A stretch of DNA of 64,000 nucleotides from JBMOKU01 sp049324315 (GCA_049324315.1 JBMOKU010000033.1:124001-188000), one strand, 5' to 3'. Counted from the stretch's first letter, positions 1 to 9,141 are shown. A program made the numbers and translations. Notes: generated from the letters alone by a model not told the origin.

Positions 1-466
1 ATAGCGCCGCTTCGCTTAACAGCTTATTGATTTCATTCATTTTACTTTTTACCTGATAGGCGATACTTTCCTCACTGATCTGTATCTGTTTTTTTGCCCA
101 TTCCTCCTGGGTATTTAAATTATTCTTAGCTTTGATAAGATTAGGATTATAGGTACCCAGCGTCAACGTAGTATTCTCATTTAATTCTTCTGCTCTCGAT
201 AGATTTGCATTTTTATTTCTTAACTCGTAGCTATGCTGTAGGGCCATTTCAACAGCTTTGCCATAGGATAGAACCTCATCTTTATTTTTTTCATCATCAG
301 TGGTTTTACCTACCGCATCCTTAGATTGCTGGGTATCAAATATTTGCGTTGTGCCATCAATAACAACGTTAATTTGCCTATTGGACGGTTGTTCTGCAGC
401 TGCTACAGAAGTAAGCATACAGGTTGACAGAACAACTGCCGATACTGCTTTACCAAATTTCTTCAT
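1..466 (-). CDS. TolC-like outer-membrane-efflux-family protein (3' part lies outside window)
   Basis: Only the first 155 codons are inside the window. The protein opens with MKKFGKAVSAVVLSTCMLTS, a signal peptide, followed by a short region containing INVVIDGTTQIFDTQ. A charged helical stretch (EMALQHSYELRNKNANLSRA, then EESIAYQVKSKMNEINKLLS) then resembles the first long helices of TolC-family proteins. It is the third gene of an RND operon, 48 nt after the adaptor. The ATG at 466 is preceded by GGGAG and AAAGG. TolC family membership is inferred from helix pattern and operon position. In a single-membrane Firmicute such a protein would act in the wall or extracytoplasmic space rather than in an outer membrane. 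Confidence 0.7.
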   Translation of the reverse strand, partial: MKKFGKAVSAVVLSTCMLTSVAAAEQPSNRQINVVIDGTTQIFDTQQSKDAVGKTTDDEKNKDEVLSYGKAVEMALQHSYELRNKNANLSRAEELNENTTLTLGTYNPNLIKAKNNLNTQEEWAKKQIQISEESIAYQVKSKMNEINKLLSEAAL

Positions 467-514
467 CCTTTTGTCATCTCCCAATCATTGATTTTTAAAA
501 TCCTCAAGCTGACA

Positions 515-1630
515 TCACTGTTTTTGGTCTCCTTGATTGACAATCTTTATTTTACTTTTGTCATCCAAGTATTCCTGTCCCTTTACAACAAGCAGATCTC
601 CTGATGTCAAACCCTTTTGAATTTGAACAAGGCCGTGATTAACCTCCCCTTGCTTAACGAGGATCTTTGTAGGCATATTATCTTTCACAATATATACGTA
701 ATTTTCTTTTCCTTTGTTTAGTATGGATTTTTTTGGTATCTGTATCTGGTTTTCCAGCTTTTCCATTTGGAAAAATACTTCTGCAAACATTCCAGGTTTT
801 AAATGCTGTTCATCATTTACCATTTCGATTTCAACGGGATAAATATTGCTATTGTTTGATCCCACGGGACTGATTGTTTTTACCCGTCCCGTGTATTCCT
901 CTTCAATCCCTGATTGGATCTTAACCTTTACTTCATCTCCTATCCGGATAGCGTTGATGACATCTTCTGAAACATTGGCATTCACAACCATAGGATTGGT
1001 AGTTACGATTACAAAATCTATTGTTCCCGTCATTTCTCCTTCTTCTATGTTCCGCTGCGCAACAACACCATCTATAGGACTTTTAATGATGGTATCACTG
1101 ATGGAATCATCTAAAGATTTTGTATTTGATGTCAAATCCTTCTGTGCCTGTTCATAATTTAGCTGCGCCTGGTTGTAGGATAAAGTCGCGTTATCTAGTT
1201 CATTTTTAGATACAGCTCCTCCTTTATACAGTTCATTGATATTATTATAGTTTTTTAGTGCATCTTCATATTTCATCTTTGCATCCGCTAAGGATTTATT
1301 CAACTTGCTTTTGGTCAAGTCCGTATCGTTCAACAAATCGCTATTATCCAAGGTATAGAGGGTAGCACCCTTTTTCACATGGTCACCCACCTGATAATAG
1401 ACCCGGCTGACCGTTCCCTTTACTTTGCTGGCTATATTTACTTCTTCGCTGGCAGACAATTTTCCCACCGTGTAATATTCTTTGGCAATCGTCGAAGTCT
1501 CTACCTTCATGACTTCGACGGGAATGCTATTGCTTTCAGCTTCTTTCACATTTGCTTCGGTTTGCAGGCATCCTGTCAATAGCATCGGAATGGCTAATAC
1601 AAGCAAAATCATTGATTTTTTCATTCTCAT
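515..1630 (-). CDS. RND efflux periplasmic adaptor (HlyD/MFP family), lipoprotein
   Basis: A membrane fusion protein that would link the RND permease to the TolC-like partner. It begins MRMKKSMILLVLAIPMLLTG followed by Cys, a clear lipobox, so it should be lipid-anchored outside the membrane. A lipoyl/barrel-sandwich half (VGKLSASEEVNIASKVKGTV) precedes a coiled-coil hairpin at roughly residues 95-180. The second lipoyl half (IIKSPIDGVVAQRNIEEGEM) and a beta-barrel/MP domain follow. The reading frame opens further upstream inside the permease gene, but GGAG ahead of the ATG at 1630 and the signal sequence favour this start, 20 nt after the permease stop. The ATG at 1624 is an alternative. Confidence 0.9.
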   Translation of the reverse strand: MRMKKSMILLVLAIPMLLTGCLQTEANVKEAESNSIPVEVMKVETSTIAKEYYTVGKLSASEEVNIASKVKGTVSRVYYQVGDHVKKGATLYTLDNSDLLNDTDLTKSKLNKSLADAKMKYEDALKNYNNINELYKGGAVSKNELDNATLSYNQAQLNYEQAQKDLTSNTKSLDDSISDTIIKSPIDGVVAQRNIEEGEMTGTIDFVIVTTNPMVVNANVSEDVINAIRIGDEVKVKIQSGIEEEYTGRVKTISPVGSNNSNIYPVEIEMVNDEQHLKPGMFAEVFFQMEKLENQIQIPKKSILNKGKENYVYIVKDNMPTKILVKQGEVNHGLVQIQKGLTSGDLLVVKGQEYLDDKSKIKIVNQGDQKQ

Positions 1631-1650
1631 TGTTCTCCATCTCCCTTTCA

Positions 1651-4600
1651 TTACTGTCTTTCTACCAGCACAGGTACTTTCTTTTGAAACCATCCTTTAA
1701 ATTCCTCAGATAGTGAATATAACACAGGGATAAATATCAACGTCAGCAGTGTAGATGTCATCAATCCAAAGATTAATGCAAATCCCATTTGCCCATATTC
1801 CAGATCCTTCAATGCCAGAGGTAGAATGCCGCCTATGGTTGTGATCGAAGTCGCCAGGACAGGCATAAATCTTGTTTTACCTGCTTCCACAATGGCATCC
1901 TTCATGTCGTATCCGTCCCGTTTCAAATAATTGATATAGTCAACCAGTACAATGGCATCATTTACGGCAATCCCCACAAGAGAAACAATCCCCATGAAAC
2001 CATACATACCAAAGCTGTTATTGGTCAAGATCAGCCCCGGCATAACTCCTACAACAGCCAGCGGTACTGAGAACAATATGGTCAATGGCTGGGAAAGGGA
2101 ATTAAATTGAATCGCTAGAATAATATATACCAATATAACTGCCATGATCAGATTTAAAAACAACTCGGCAAAGGTATCCTCTGTAGTTTCCGCTTCTCCA
2201 CCATAAGATACGCTTATATCCTCGGGCATAGGATAATCCTTTATCTTAAGCTGAAATTCTTTCAGTACCTCGTTCATGGTGATCCCTTCAGATAAATCAG
2301 CTTCAACCTTCACGATTCGCTGCAGATCATCATGATCAATGGCGGTTAATCCTTTTGTTTCCTCCAGTGCAGCCACTTGAGAAAAGGCAATTTTTTCACC
2401 CATGGAATTTGTAAAGTAGATGTTTTCGATATCCTTTATGGTGTTGAACTTTTCTTCATAGGTTCGTATCATAATGTCGATTTCATCCTGGTTTTCCTTA
2501 AATGTAGAAGCTTTTACTCCTTGAATGGCATTTCTGATCTCTGATGCAATCATCGTAGGATCTAATCCTAAAAGACTTGCTCTTTGCTTATGAACGACAA
2601 CCTGCAGTTCCGGTGCTCCTTCACCGGAGCTGACATTTGGCTCGATAACACCATTTATTGAGGTAAGTGTTTCTTCAAAATCATTGGCTATGCCAGATAA
2701 TTCATCTAAATTGTCTCCTCGCAGCTCAATACTGATAGGCGTCCCAGCAGATGGGCCCCTCCTGGCCTCCTCAAAAGTAATCTTCGCACCGGCTATATCT
2801 TTCATATCCCTTCTTAAGCTCTCCACAATTTCCATACTTGTTCTTTCTCTCTCCTCTAGAGGAACCAAGTATACAGATATTTTACCGGTATTGGACTTGT
2901 CTCTGCCGCTGGCAGTGGCAATGGTATTACGACTTCCCGTATTGCCCACATTGCTTACAAAGCTCTCAATCTCAGGATAAGAGAATAACACCTGTTCAAT
3001 TTCAGTGATGACGCTGCCCGTATCCTCCAATAAATATCCTGTAGGTGTCTCTACGTTGATGGATAGGCTTGTGGTATCCGTCGCTGGAACCAGCTCTATT
3101 TTCAATAAACCTAACGGAATGGTTGCCAAACTCGTGACAAACAGCACAAGTGCCAGTAAGATCAACGCAATCCTTCTCCTTTTCGTTGCCAAAATGTTGC
3201 TTAAAAATCCCGTATAGGCTTGTATTATTTTTGAATCGTGTCCGAGATCTTCTCTAAATTTGAATTTCTTGATAACCATAGCTGCCGAGAAAATGATGGC
3301 GCCCGTCCAGGACAGCCATCCAAAGGACCCTTTATCCGAAAAAGCATATAGAGAGATTCCAAACACCAAGACAACTGACATTATATTTCTGATAAACTCC
3401 ATCCTCGTATTCCTATCTTTTCGCTCTACCTTATGTTTGCTTAAAAACCTTGAACATAAGGCAGGAGTTATCGCAAGAGAGATAACGAGGGAGGACCCGA
3501 TTGCAAACATCACGGTTATGGGTATGACCCTCAGAAATTCCCCCATGGGTCCGGACATAAAGGCCATGGATAAGAAGGCGGCCATGGTTGTCAGGGTTGA
3601 TGATGCCACTGCCGGCGCAACTTGATTGGTTGCAATCTTGGAAGCATTGGAAATATCCATTCCTTCATCCCTGTACCTATCGATATTCTCCATGATAACG
3701 ATGGCATTATCCACCAGCATCCCTAAAGCCAATATCAGTGCCAGCATAGAAACCGTATTGAATGTCATACCATACAAATTCATCAGAATAAAGCTGGCAA
3801 ACAGAGACAATGGAATAACGAAGGCCACAATAAGAGATTCTCTGAATCCGATAAACAAAAACAGTACCACAATGACAAGCAGCAAACCGGAAATAGCATT
3901 GCCTGTCACATCTCCCAGTCTTTCATCCACCTCAACAGCTGCATCCTCGGTGATAGAGATAAAAACATCTTCTGGATATAGCCTGCCCTTTTGATCCGCT
4001 AAGAGTTTTTTAATATCCTCACTGGGCTTGATAGTATCTGCATCGTCCTTTTTTACGATGGATATGGAGATGGAGTGCGTAATATCTTTATCTTCCGATA
4101 CACCCTTTACGTACATTTCAGAATAAGAGGTTGCCTGTGCAAAGTCATCTTGAACCCGTGCAACATCCTTCAGAAAAACTGGTGTACTATTTTTATTGGA
4201 CACAATGATATTTTCAATTTCTTCAACAGCATTAAAAGCTGCTACGGTACGTATATTATAGTTCAAGCCATCCAAAGAAAGTTCTCCACCCGGTGCATTT
4301 ACATTGGATTTGGATATGGCATTACGTATTTCACTGACAGATACGTTATAGGTTGCTAATTTGGCCGGGTCTATGTAGACATTGATTTCCCGTTCCAAAC
4401 CGCCTACAATCGTTACCTCACTGATCCCGTTAATTTTTTCAATCTCTGCTTTTATATCTTCTGCAATGGCTTTTAAAGTAACAAAATCATATTCGCCGCT
4501 AATATTAAATACCATAATAGGCATGGATCCGGTTTCAAAACTTCTTACAATGGGGGCGTCGCTGTCTTCTGGCAGTTGGTTTTGAATATCAGATATTTTA

Positions 4601-4956
4601 TTTCTCATTTCCTGGAGTTTATCGTTGATATCCACACCCTCTTCGAATTCAATGAATACGCTGGAAAGTCCGTTGCTGGATGTAGAGGTTATGGATTTAA
4701 TATCATCGATTTCATCCAGCTTTGCTTCCACTTTATCTGTAATCAAGCTCTCTATTTCATTAGGGGCTGCTCCGTTATAGGACACAGTCACCATGCCATA
4801 AGGCAGAATGATTTCCGGTCTCTCTTCTCTTGGTAGACTTAGAAACACATTTGTTCCCATCAAGACCAATGCAATGATGATTAAATAGACCACTCTATAT
4901 TGGTTAATAAAAAATTCCGATATCCTGCCAAGGATATTTTTCTGATCATTGTTCAA
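1651..4956 (-). CDS. RND efflux transporter permease (AcrB/HAE-1-like), 1101 aa
   Basis: A proton-driven multidrug or lipid exporter of the RND superfamily. It has the two-fold repeat expected: TM1 near residues 18-36, a large extracytoplasmic loop, TM2-6, then TM7, a second loop and TM8-12. TM4 carries LGMLVDNAIVIMENIDR, where AcrB has two adjacent aspartates; here the second is Asn, a variant that occurs in some RND clades. The TM10-type repeat reads VGIAVNDAIVLVDYIN. The start is a TTG after AAGGAGG. It is the first gene of the operon, ahead of the adaptor and TolC-like genes; adaptor-first order is more usual. The substrate cannot be told from sequence. Confidence 0.93.
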   Translation of the reverse strand: MNNDQKNILGRISEFFINQYRVVYLIIIALVLMGTNVFLSLPREERPEIILPYGMVTVSYNGAAPNEIESLITDKVEAKLDEIDDIKSITSTSSNGLSSVFIEFEEGVDINDKLQEMRNKISDIQNQLPEDSDAPIVRSFETGSMPIMVFNISGEYDFVTLKAIAEDIKAEIEKINGISEVTIVGGLEREINVYIDPAKLATYNVSVSEIRNAISKSNVNAPGGELSLDGLNYNIRTVAAFNAVEEIENIIVSNKNSTPVFLKDVARVQDDFAQATSYSEMYVKGVSEDKDITHSISISIVKKDDADTIKPSEDIKKLLADQKGRLYPEDVFISITEDAAVEVDERLGDVTGNAISGLLLVIVVLFLFIGFRESLIVAFVIPLSLFASFILMNLYGMTFNTVSMLALILALGMLVDNAIVIMENIDRYRDEGMDISNASKIATNQVAPAVASSTLTTMAAFLSMAFMSGPMGEFLRVIPITVMFAIGSSLVISLAITPALCSRFLSKHKVERKDRNTRMEFIRNIMSVVLVFGISLYAFSDKGSFGWLSWTGAIIFSAAMVIKKFKFREDLGHDSKIIQAYTGFLSNILATKRRRIALILLALVLFVTSLATIPLGLLKIELVPATDTTSLSINVETPTGYLLEDTGSVITEIEQVLFSYPEIESFVSNVGNTGSRNTIATASGRDKSNTGKISVYLVPLEERERTSMEIVESLRRDMKDIAGAKITFEEARRGPSAGTPISIELRGDNLDELSGIANDFEETLTSINGVIEPNVSSGEGAPELQVVVHKQRASLLGLDPTMIASEIRNAIQGVKASTFKENQDEIDIMIRTYEEKFNTIKDIENIYFTNSMGEKIAFSQVAALEETKGLTAIDHDDLQRIVKVEADLSEGITMNEVLKEFQLKIKDYPMPEDISVSYGGEAETTEDTFAELFLNLIMAVILVYIILAIQFNSLSQPLTILFSVPLAVVGVMPGLILTNNSFGMYGFMGIVSLVGIAVNDAIVLVDYINYLKRDGYDMKDAIVEAGKTRFMPVLATSITTIGGILPLALKDLEYGQMGFALIFGLMTSTLLTLIFIPVLYSLSEEFKGWFQKKVPVLVERQ

Positions 4957-5096
4957 GATTGCTCAACCTCCTTCAGTTCGCTATACACTTATGTTAATAC
5001 AGCAATCTTAACTATTCTGAAATGAATTCTTAAGTTTTTATTAAGCAGTTCTGAAAAAATTATTAAAAATACAAATCCCATTAAATGGAGTATATC

Positions 5097-5136
5097 CGCA
5101 AAAAAGAAAAGAGCCAAAGAGATATCCATTGACTCT
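5097..5136 (-). terminator. Rho-independent terminator after the EamA gene
   Basis: On the minus strand AGAGTCAA pairs with TTGGCTCT (one G-U pair) around an 11-nt loop and is followed by a T-rich run. It lies about 60 nt beyond the stop of the gene at 5199, in the otherwise plain interval 4957-5198. Confidence 0.75.
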
Positions 5137-5198
5137 ACAATTTTCTTACTATGTTAATAAACTTATCATAAGTTCCTCCATGAACTTCTTTAAGGCTG

Positions 5199-6095
5199 CT
5201 ACCTCACTGACTTATTTTCAGTAGGAAGCATTGACTTTACATTTATCTCCGATATCATAAAAACACTGGATAAGATAATCAATAGTCCTATGATCATACC
5301 TGTAGTCACTTGTTCCTTTAGGAATACAATTCCCCAGATCACGCCGAACAATGGTATAAGGAATGTTACACTCAGGGTTTTTGTGGGGCCAACACTCTCT
5401 ATAAGATAAAAATACAGTAAGTAAGCGATCGCCGTGCATAATACAGCTAGTCCAATCACGGCAAACACAACCATACCGGATACATGTACAGAAGGAATTT
5501 TTGTTAACGTAATAGGCAGTAAAAGTAATGCAGCCGCCATTTGCTGACCAATAGCTATGGATAAAGAATCAACTCCCGTAAAGGTCCTCTTTGCATATAC
5601 CCCTGCAAATGCATAGGATACAGCAGCTAAGATGGAGAGGGATGCTGATAAAATCACTTGAAACGAAAGGGGAATCGGACTCCATCCTAACAGTATCACC
5701 ACACCGCTGACACCTATCATAACGCCAAATATTTTTCTAGCCGTTAACTTTTCTTTTAACCATCCCCAAGCCACCAGCGCTGCAAATAGAGGCGTTGTAG
5801 AATTTAGCACAGCAGCCAATGATGCATTTAAGGTTAGTGTGGCTGTTGCGATTAGCGTAAAAGGTATGGCCGCATTCAATGCGCCGATGACCATGTATTG
5901 TCTCCATCTTTCTCTAAAATTTGAAGGGTGCTTGATAATGGCTGTGTATAGAAGCAGTACTATACCTGCAATCAGTACTCTCAATTCAATGGTCAAAAAC
6001 GGCCCTAATACCGGTGAAACAATTCGCATAAATAGAAATGACGCTCCCCACAATGCTGCAAGAAGAAATAAAATGCCTATATCTTTCGCTTTCAT
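5199..6095 (-). CDS. EamA/DMT-family transporter (10 TM)
   Basis: A 298-aa membrane protein with two EamA repeats of five helices each. The N-terminus (DIGILFLLAALWGASFLFMR) and the C-terminal repeat ending WGIVFLKEQVTTGMIIGLLI are typical of drug/metabolite exporters. It starts 12 nt after the stop of the AraC/methyltransferase gene, so the two are probably co-transcribed. That regulator or DNA-repair partner may signal export of a toxic or alkylating metabolite, but this is inference. The substrate is unknown. Confidence 0.88.
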   Translation of the reverse strand: MKAKDIGILFLLAALWGASFLFMRIVSPVLGPFLTIELRVLIAGIVLLLYTAIIKHPSNFRERWRQYMVIGALNAAIPFTLIATATLTLNASLAAVLNSTTPLFAALVAWGWLKEKLTARKIFGVMIGVSGVVILLGWSPIPLSFQVILSASLSILAAVSYAFAGVYAKRTFTGVDSLSIAIGQQMAAALLLLPITLTKIPSVHVSGMVVFAVIGLAVLCTAIAYLLYFYLIESVGPTKTLSVTFLIPLFGVIWGIVFLKEQVTTGMIIGLLIILSSVFMISEINVKSMLPTENKSVR

Positions 6096-6107
6096 CGTTA
6101 TATACTC

Positions 6108-7004
6108 CTATCCTAAAATTTCTTCATTTGTATTGTTTCTGTTATCCTGCACATGGGATGCTTCCCATCCAATAATGATTTTCTTTCGGGTGCTGCTCCA
6201 TCGATAGTTATGAATGATCCCTATATCACGAATCACACGATGGCATGGTATCACATAGGCTATAGGATTTTTGCCAATGGCATTTCCTACTGCCCGCGAT
6301 GCAGTTGGCTTGCCAATCATCAATGCAATATCCTTATAAGAAACGAGTTTTCCAAATGCTACATTCAATAATGCTTCCCATACCTTGATTCGAAAATTGG
6401 TCCCTTTGAGCAGTATTTTGAGCTTTTCATTTCTATTTTGCTCTGGATGAAAAATCCTCTGAATGATATTTTGCGTCTTTTCTTGATGATGGGTCAATCG
6501 GGATCGATCCCACTGTCTTTTTAAATCCTCTAAAACTTCTTGTTTATCTTGGTCACCAATAAAGCTTAATGCACATATTCCCCGTTCCGTCACTGCAATC
6601 AAGCATTCGCCAAATAGTGTAGGATGAAAGCCATATATGATTTCCAGACCCTCACCGCTTTGTTTATATTCTCCGGGGGTAATGGCATCAAAATTTACAA
6701 ACAAATCATATAAGCGACTGGTTGAAGATAAGCCCACTTGGTCTGAAACATCCAGGATGCTTCTTGATTCCGATAATAGCTTTTTCGCATGGCTCATGGT
6801 AACATATTGTAAAAATTTACTGGGGCTGATGCCTGCCCACCGGGTAAACACCCGCTGAAAGTGATATTGGCTCAAATGTAAATGCTGTGCAATTTCCTCC
6901 AGTCTGGGCTGCTGCTTATAATTTGCTTCTATATATTTAATTGCTTTTTCTACAAGAAAATAATCTTCCAGTTTATGCACATCATCATAATCTAGAATAT
7001 TCAC
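6108..7004 (-). CDS. Ada-like protein: AraC-type regulator fused to O6-methylguanine-DNA methyltransferase
   Basis: The N-terminal ~105 residues form an AraC-type double helix-turn-helix (LEEIAQHLHLSQYHFQRVF, then SILDVSDQVGLSSTSRLYDL). The C-terminal half is a DNA methyltransferase domain with the acceptor motif IPCHRVI and the preceding helix ASRAVGNAIGKNPIAYV. Unlike E. coli Ada it lacks the N-terminal zinc/phosphotriester domain. An upstream in-frame ATG exists at 7028. I prefer the GTG at 7004 because AAGGGG lies 7 nt before it. It probably repairs alkylated guanine and activates its own operon with the following EamA gene. Confidence 0.88.
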   Translation of the reverse strand: MNILDYDDVHKLEDYFLVEKAIKYIEANYKQQPRLEEIAQHLHLSQYHFQRVFTRWAGISPSKFLQYVTMSHAKKLLSESRSILDVSDQVGLSSTSRLYDLFVNFDAITPGEYKQSGEGLEIIYGFHPTLFGECLIAVTERGICALSFIGDQDKQEVLEDLKRQWDRSRLTHHQEKTQNIIQRIFHPEQNRNEKLKILLKGTNFRIKVWEALLNVAFGKLVSYKDIALMIGKPTASRAVGNAIGKNPIAYVIPCHRVIRDIGIIHNYRWSSTRKKIIIGWEASHVQDNRNNTNEEILG

Positions 7005-7101
7005 ACGAATCCCCTTTCTGCTTATCATATTCTACATTAATTATATGTCTTATGCCCATCCTCTGGCAAACCGAATCTTGCTATTTTGGAATTAGGCAAA
7101 T

Positions 7102-7122
7102 GTAGGGGCGCCCATTGGGCGT
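7102..7122 (+). repeat. REP-like palindrome with GTAG foot
   Basis: GTAG followed by GGGCGCCCATTGGGCGTC, a short GC-rich stem-loop. A GTAG/GGAG foot before a hairpin is characteristic of REP elements mobilised by REP-associated tyrosine (RAYT) transposases. A related copy in opposite orientation lies at 7250-7272, and the transposase fragment lies between them. Confidence 0.6.
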
Positions 7123-7150
7123 CTGCAGGAAATGCCGTCCGTCCGCTGCA

Positions 7151-7240
7151 ATTAGCAATATTCGAAATCATTATGACAATGTTACCTTTAATAAATATGT
7201 AGTTATGCCAAAACACATCCACATGATTTTGTTATTGTTA
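7151..7240 (+). pseudogene. Fragment of a Y1 (RAYT/IS200-like) transposase
   Basis: The short reading frame contains NKYVVMPKHIHMILLL. This matches the HUH motif core of REP-associated tyrosine transposases (typically YVIMPNHIH followed by a hydrophobic strand). Only about 30 residues around the motif survive. The helix carrying the catalytic Tyr is absent, and the sequence runs straight into a REP-like palindrome. It is a relic, not a working gene. The rest of the 7005-7370 interval holds only the two palindromes and the next gene's terminator. Confidence 0.6.
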
Positions 7241-7249
7241 GCAAAAGAC

Positions 7250-7272
7250 GGACGCGCAATGCGCGCCTCTAC
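7250..7272 (-). repeat. REP-like palindrome, inverted partner
   Basis: Read on the minus strand: GTAGAGGCGCGCATTGCGCGTC, the same plan as the copy at 7102 (GTAG foot, GC stem, central CATTG). The pair flanks the transposase relic in inverted orientation, as BIME-type REP doublets do. Confidence 0.58.
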
Positions 7273-7321
7273 GATTATGTTATTCACAGGAGTTTTTTGC
7301 GAGTTATTTCCTAAAGTCAAA

Positions 7322-7361
7322 ACAAAAGGAGTCACCGGAACGATTGCCCCGCTGACTCCTT
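7322..7361 (-). terminator. Rho-independent terminator after the haloperoxidase-like gene
   Basis: Minus-strand AAGGAGTCA pairs perfectly with TGACTCCTT and is followed by TTGTTTT, 10 nt beyond the stop codon of the gene at 7371. Confidence 0.8.
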
Positions 7362-7370
7362 CTTGACTTA

Positions 7371-8300
7371 CTACTCTGGTAAAAGGGGTAAATCGCATGC
7401 TCTGGCCCTTGGCGGGTAGGGAATAACCTGCTTGTAAGGTGGCGGCATCAGCTTGGCATGCTTATTTATTATAATCGGTGCGTCAATCATACTTTGATGA
7501 TTATCACGCTGATTCTTCAATACATCTACGACTATTTCCCCTATCTGACGGCCCAAGCGCAATCCTTCGCTTAGATCAGCAGGAAAATGAACGCCCCCAT
7601 ACAGCCGTGAGATGGAATCTTCTTCAGCTAATGCCTTTAATCTTTCAGCTTCAGGAGAAAAAAAGTAACTTAAAATTACCTCTGCAGTTCCTGATATAAC
7701 AGAATGTCCTGCTGGATATGTAGGAAACCTTGGTGTACAAATATAAGTAAGTAGTTTTTGATCCAGTTGGTTCGGCCGCGGAACATCCCATAGATATTTG
7801 TAATACCAGGCAATAATAAATGCATCATTGATTCCTGCCTGCACGGCTGCAAGTACACGGGCAGCCCGAACCGGTGACAAATTGTATGTATCAATCAGAC
7901 GGTCTATGATAGGTGTCCACTGCTTTGTTGCAGGTCCGTCACCCCAATAACACGCAATCTGCTTTTGTTTATATGTCAAATTATCCAATGTTTCTTGAAC
8001 AATCACCAGTTCTTCATCAAAATTGAAATTATCGGGATTTTGTATCTCAAAGGTAATTTTCTTCCCATCCAAGGTCGTAAAATCACCGGCCTGATCTCGT
8101 TTCATAAAATACAATGGCCAAGATCCTGCGCTGGGATCAAGTCCCTGGGGCACCCTTGCTTCCCCTGCATAAGAAAGCTGTGACCATTTCCTGGGTAGGT
8201 TGACACGCTTTTTGAGACTGGATTTTATTTCAACTAACAATTTCTTTGTCTCCGGTTTCTCGCTATCCCCCGTTGTTTTAAGTATTACATCTGAATCCAT
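7371..8300 (-). CDS. Vanadium-dependent haloperoxidase / PAP2-family protein
   Basis: About 309 aa with the acid phosphatase/vanadium haloperoxidase signature in order: KYLWDVPRP (Lys and Arg of motif 1), YPAGHSVISG (motif 2, with Ala where PSGH has Ser) and SRLYGGVHFPADLSEG (motif 3 with Arg and His). These residues bind vanadate or phosphate. No signal peptide is visible, so it is probably cytoplasmic. An in-frame ATG at 8306 abuts the GGGGGG ribosome site; the ATG at 8300 has better spacing. Haloperoxidase or phosphatase activity cannot be decided from sequence. Confidence 0.85.
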   Translation of the reverse strand: MDSDVILKTTGDSEKPETKKLLVEIKSSLKKRVNLPRKWSQLSYAGEARVPQGLDPSAGSWPLYFMKRDQAGDFTTLDGKKITFEIQNPDNFNFDEELVIVQETLDNLTYKQKQIACYWGDGPATKQWTPIIDRLIDTYNLSPVRAARVLAAVQAGINDAFIIAWYYKYLWDVPRPNQLDQKLLTYICTPRFPTYPAGHSVISGTAEVILSYFFSPEAERLKALAEEDSISRLYGGVHFPADLSEGLRLGRQIGEIVVDVLKNQRDNHQSMIDAPIIINKHAKLMPPPYKQVIPYPPRARACDLPLLPE

Positions 8301-8440
8301 AGTCATCCCCCCACATTATAACCTGCACGTTGTTATAATATATGTGGGCATCATCGATAATACGACAGTTCTCATATATTTCACAATTATCAATATGAAT
8401 CCGTTGTATTGATTGAATCGAACAAAGCAAGCGAACACTG

Positions 8441-8470
8441 TTCTCCCCTACGATTATATTATCTACAGGC
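8441..8470 (-). repeat. Degenerate REP-like sequence
   Basis: CCTACGATTATATTATCTACAGG resembles the sequence just outside the REP at 7250-7272 (CTACGATTATGTTATTCACAGG). On the minus strand a GTAG foot is followed by a weak GAACA/TGTTC stem. It looks like an older copy of the same element. It is the only structure I see in 8301-8526. Confidence 0.35.
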
Positions 8471-8526
8471 CATTAGCCAATACTTATTTCTGGATTTAGA
8501 CTATTTAATATTTTCCATCAGTCATA

Positions 8527-9141
8527 TTAATTCATTTTGCCAATAAAGCTAAATCCTAGCTTCAGTCCATAATAGATCACGATACCGCCACAAATGGTAT
8601 TAATACCTTTCAGTATTTTGTCATTAAAAATATTTCGAAAGGTTGAAACGAGAGTTACCAGTCCTGAAAACCACAGCATGGATGCCATGCATACACCTAA
8701 AATAAAGAATTGTGACGCTCCTTGAGGTAGTGATGCCTTGAATCCCCCCAATAAAAGAGAACCATCGATAATTGCCTGGGGATTTAGCCAGGTGACAACA
8801 AAGCAAGCCCAAGCTATCTTGGATAGAGACTCCTCCATCTTTATATCTGTTGACAGTTCAGGTTGAGAACGGATAAGATTGATACCGATATAGATAACCG
8901 TCATACTCCCGATCAGCAATACTGCCATTTTCAACATTTCATTTCTATCTATGATTGCTCCTACACCGAAGAAGCATGCAAGAGCTAAAGAAATATCAAA
9001 AAAAGTAGTAATTCCGGCTACCTGATAAGCTCGGATCCTGTTAAAACGAAGGGCACTGTTAATGACGTATAGGTTTTGCATTCCTATGGGAGCCAAGTAG
9101 GCCAATCCCAACGTGAATCCTTGAACGATGTACTTTAGCAT
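8527..9141 (-). CDS. LysE/ArgO-family amino acid exporter
   Basis: A 204-aa, six-helix membrane protein of the LysE superfamily. It starts with GFTLGLAYLAPIGMQNLYVI, the typical N-terminal helix with the conserved Pro-Ile-Gly-x-Gln-Asn. TWLNPQAIIDGSLLLGG is the second signature. It would export basic or other amino acids. It appears monocistronic. No LysG-type regulator or lysine riboswitch is visible next to it. Confidence 0.9.
   Translation of the reverse strand: MLKYIVQGFTLGLAYLAPIGMQNLYVINSALRFNRIRAYQVAGITTFFDISLALACFFGVGAIIDRNEMLKMAVLLIGSMTVIYIGINLIRSQPELSTDIKMEESLSKIAWACFVVTWLNPQAIIDGSLLLGGFKASLPQGASQFFILGVCMASMLWFSGLVTLVSTFRNIFNDKILKGINTICGGIVIYYGLKLGFSFIGKMN

Noticed and set aside
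3260..3994. Two plus-strand frames inside the RND permease gene
   Set aside because: They are complementary to conserved transmembrane segments of the permease and have no independent support.
7115..7366. 83-codon plus-strand frame treated as a gene
   Set aside because: Only ~30 residues resemble a Y1 transposase and the frame runs through REP-like palindromes and the next gene's terminator; called a pseudogene fragment instead.
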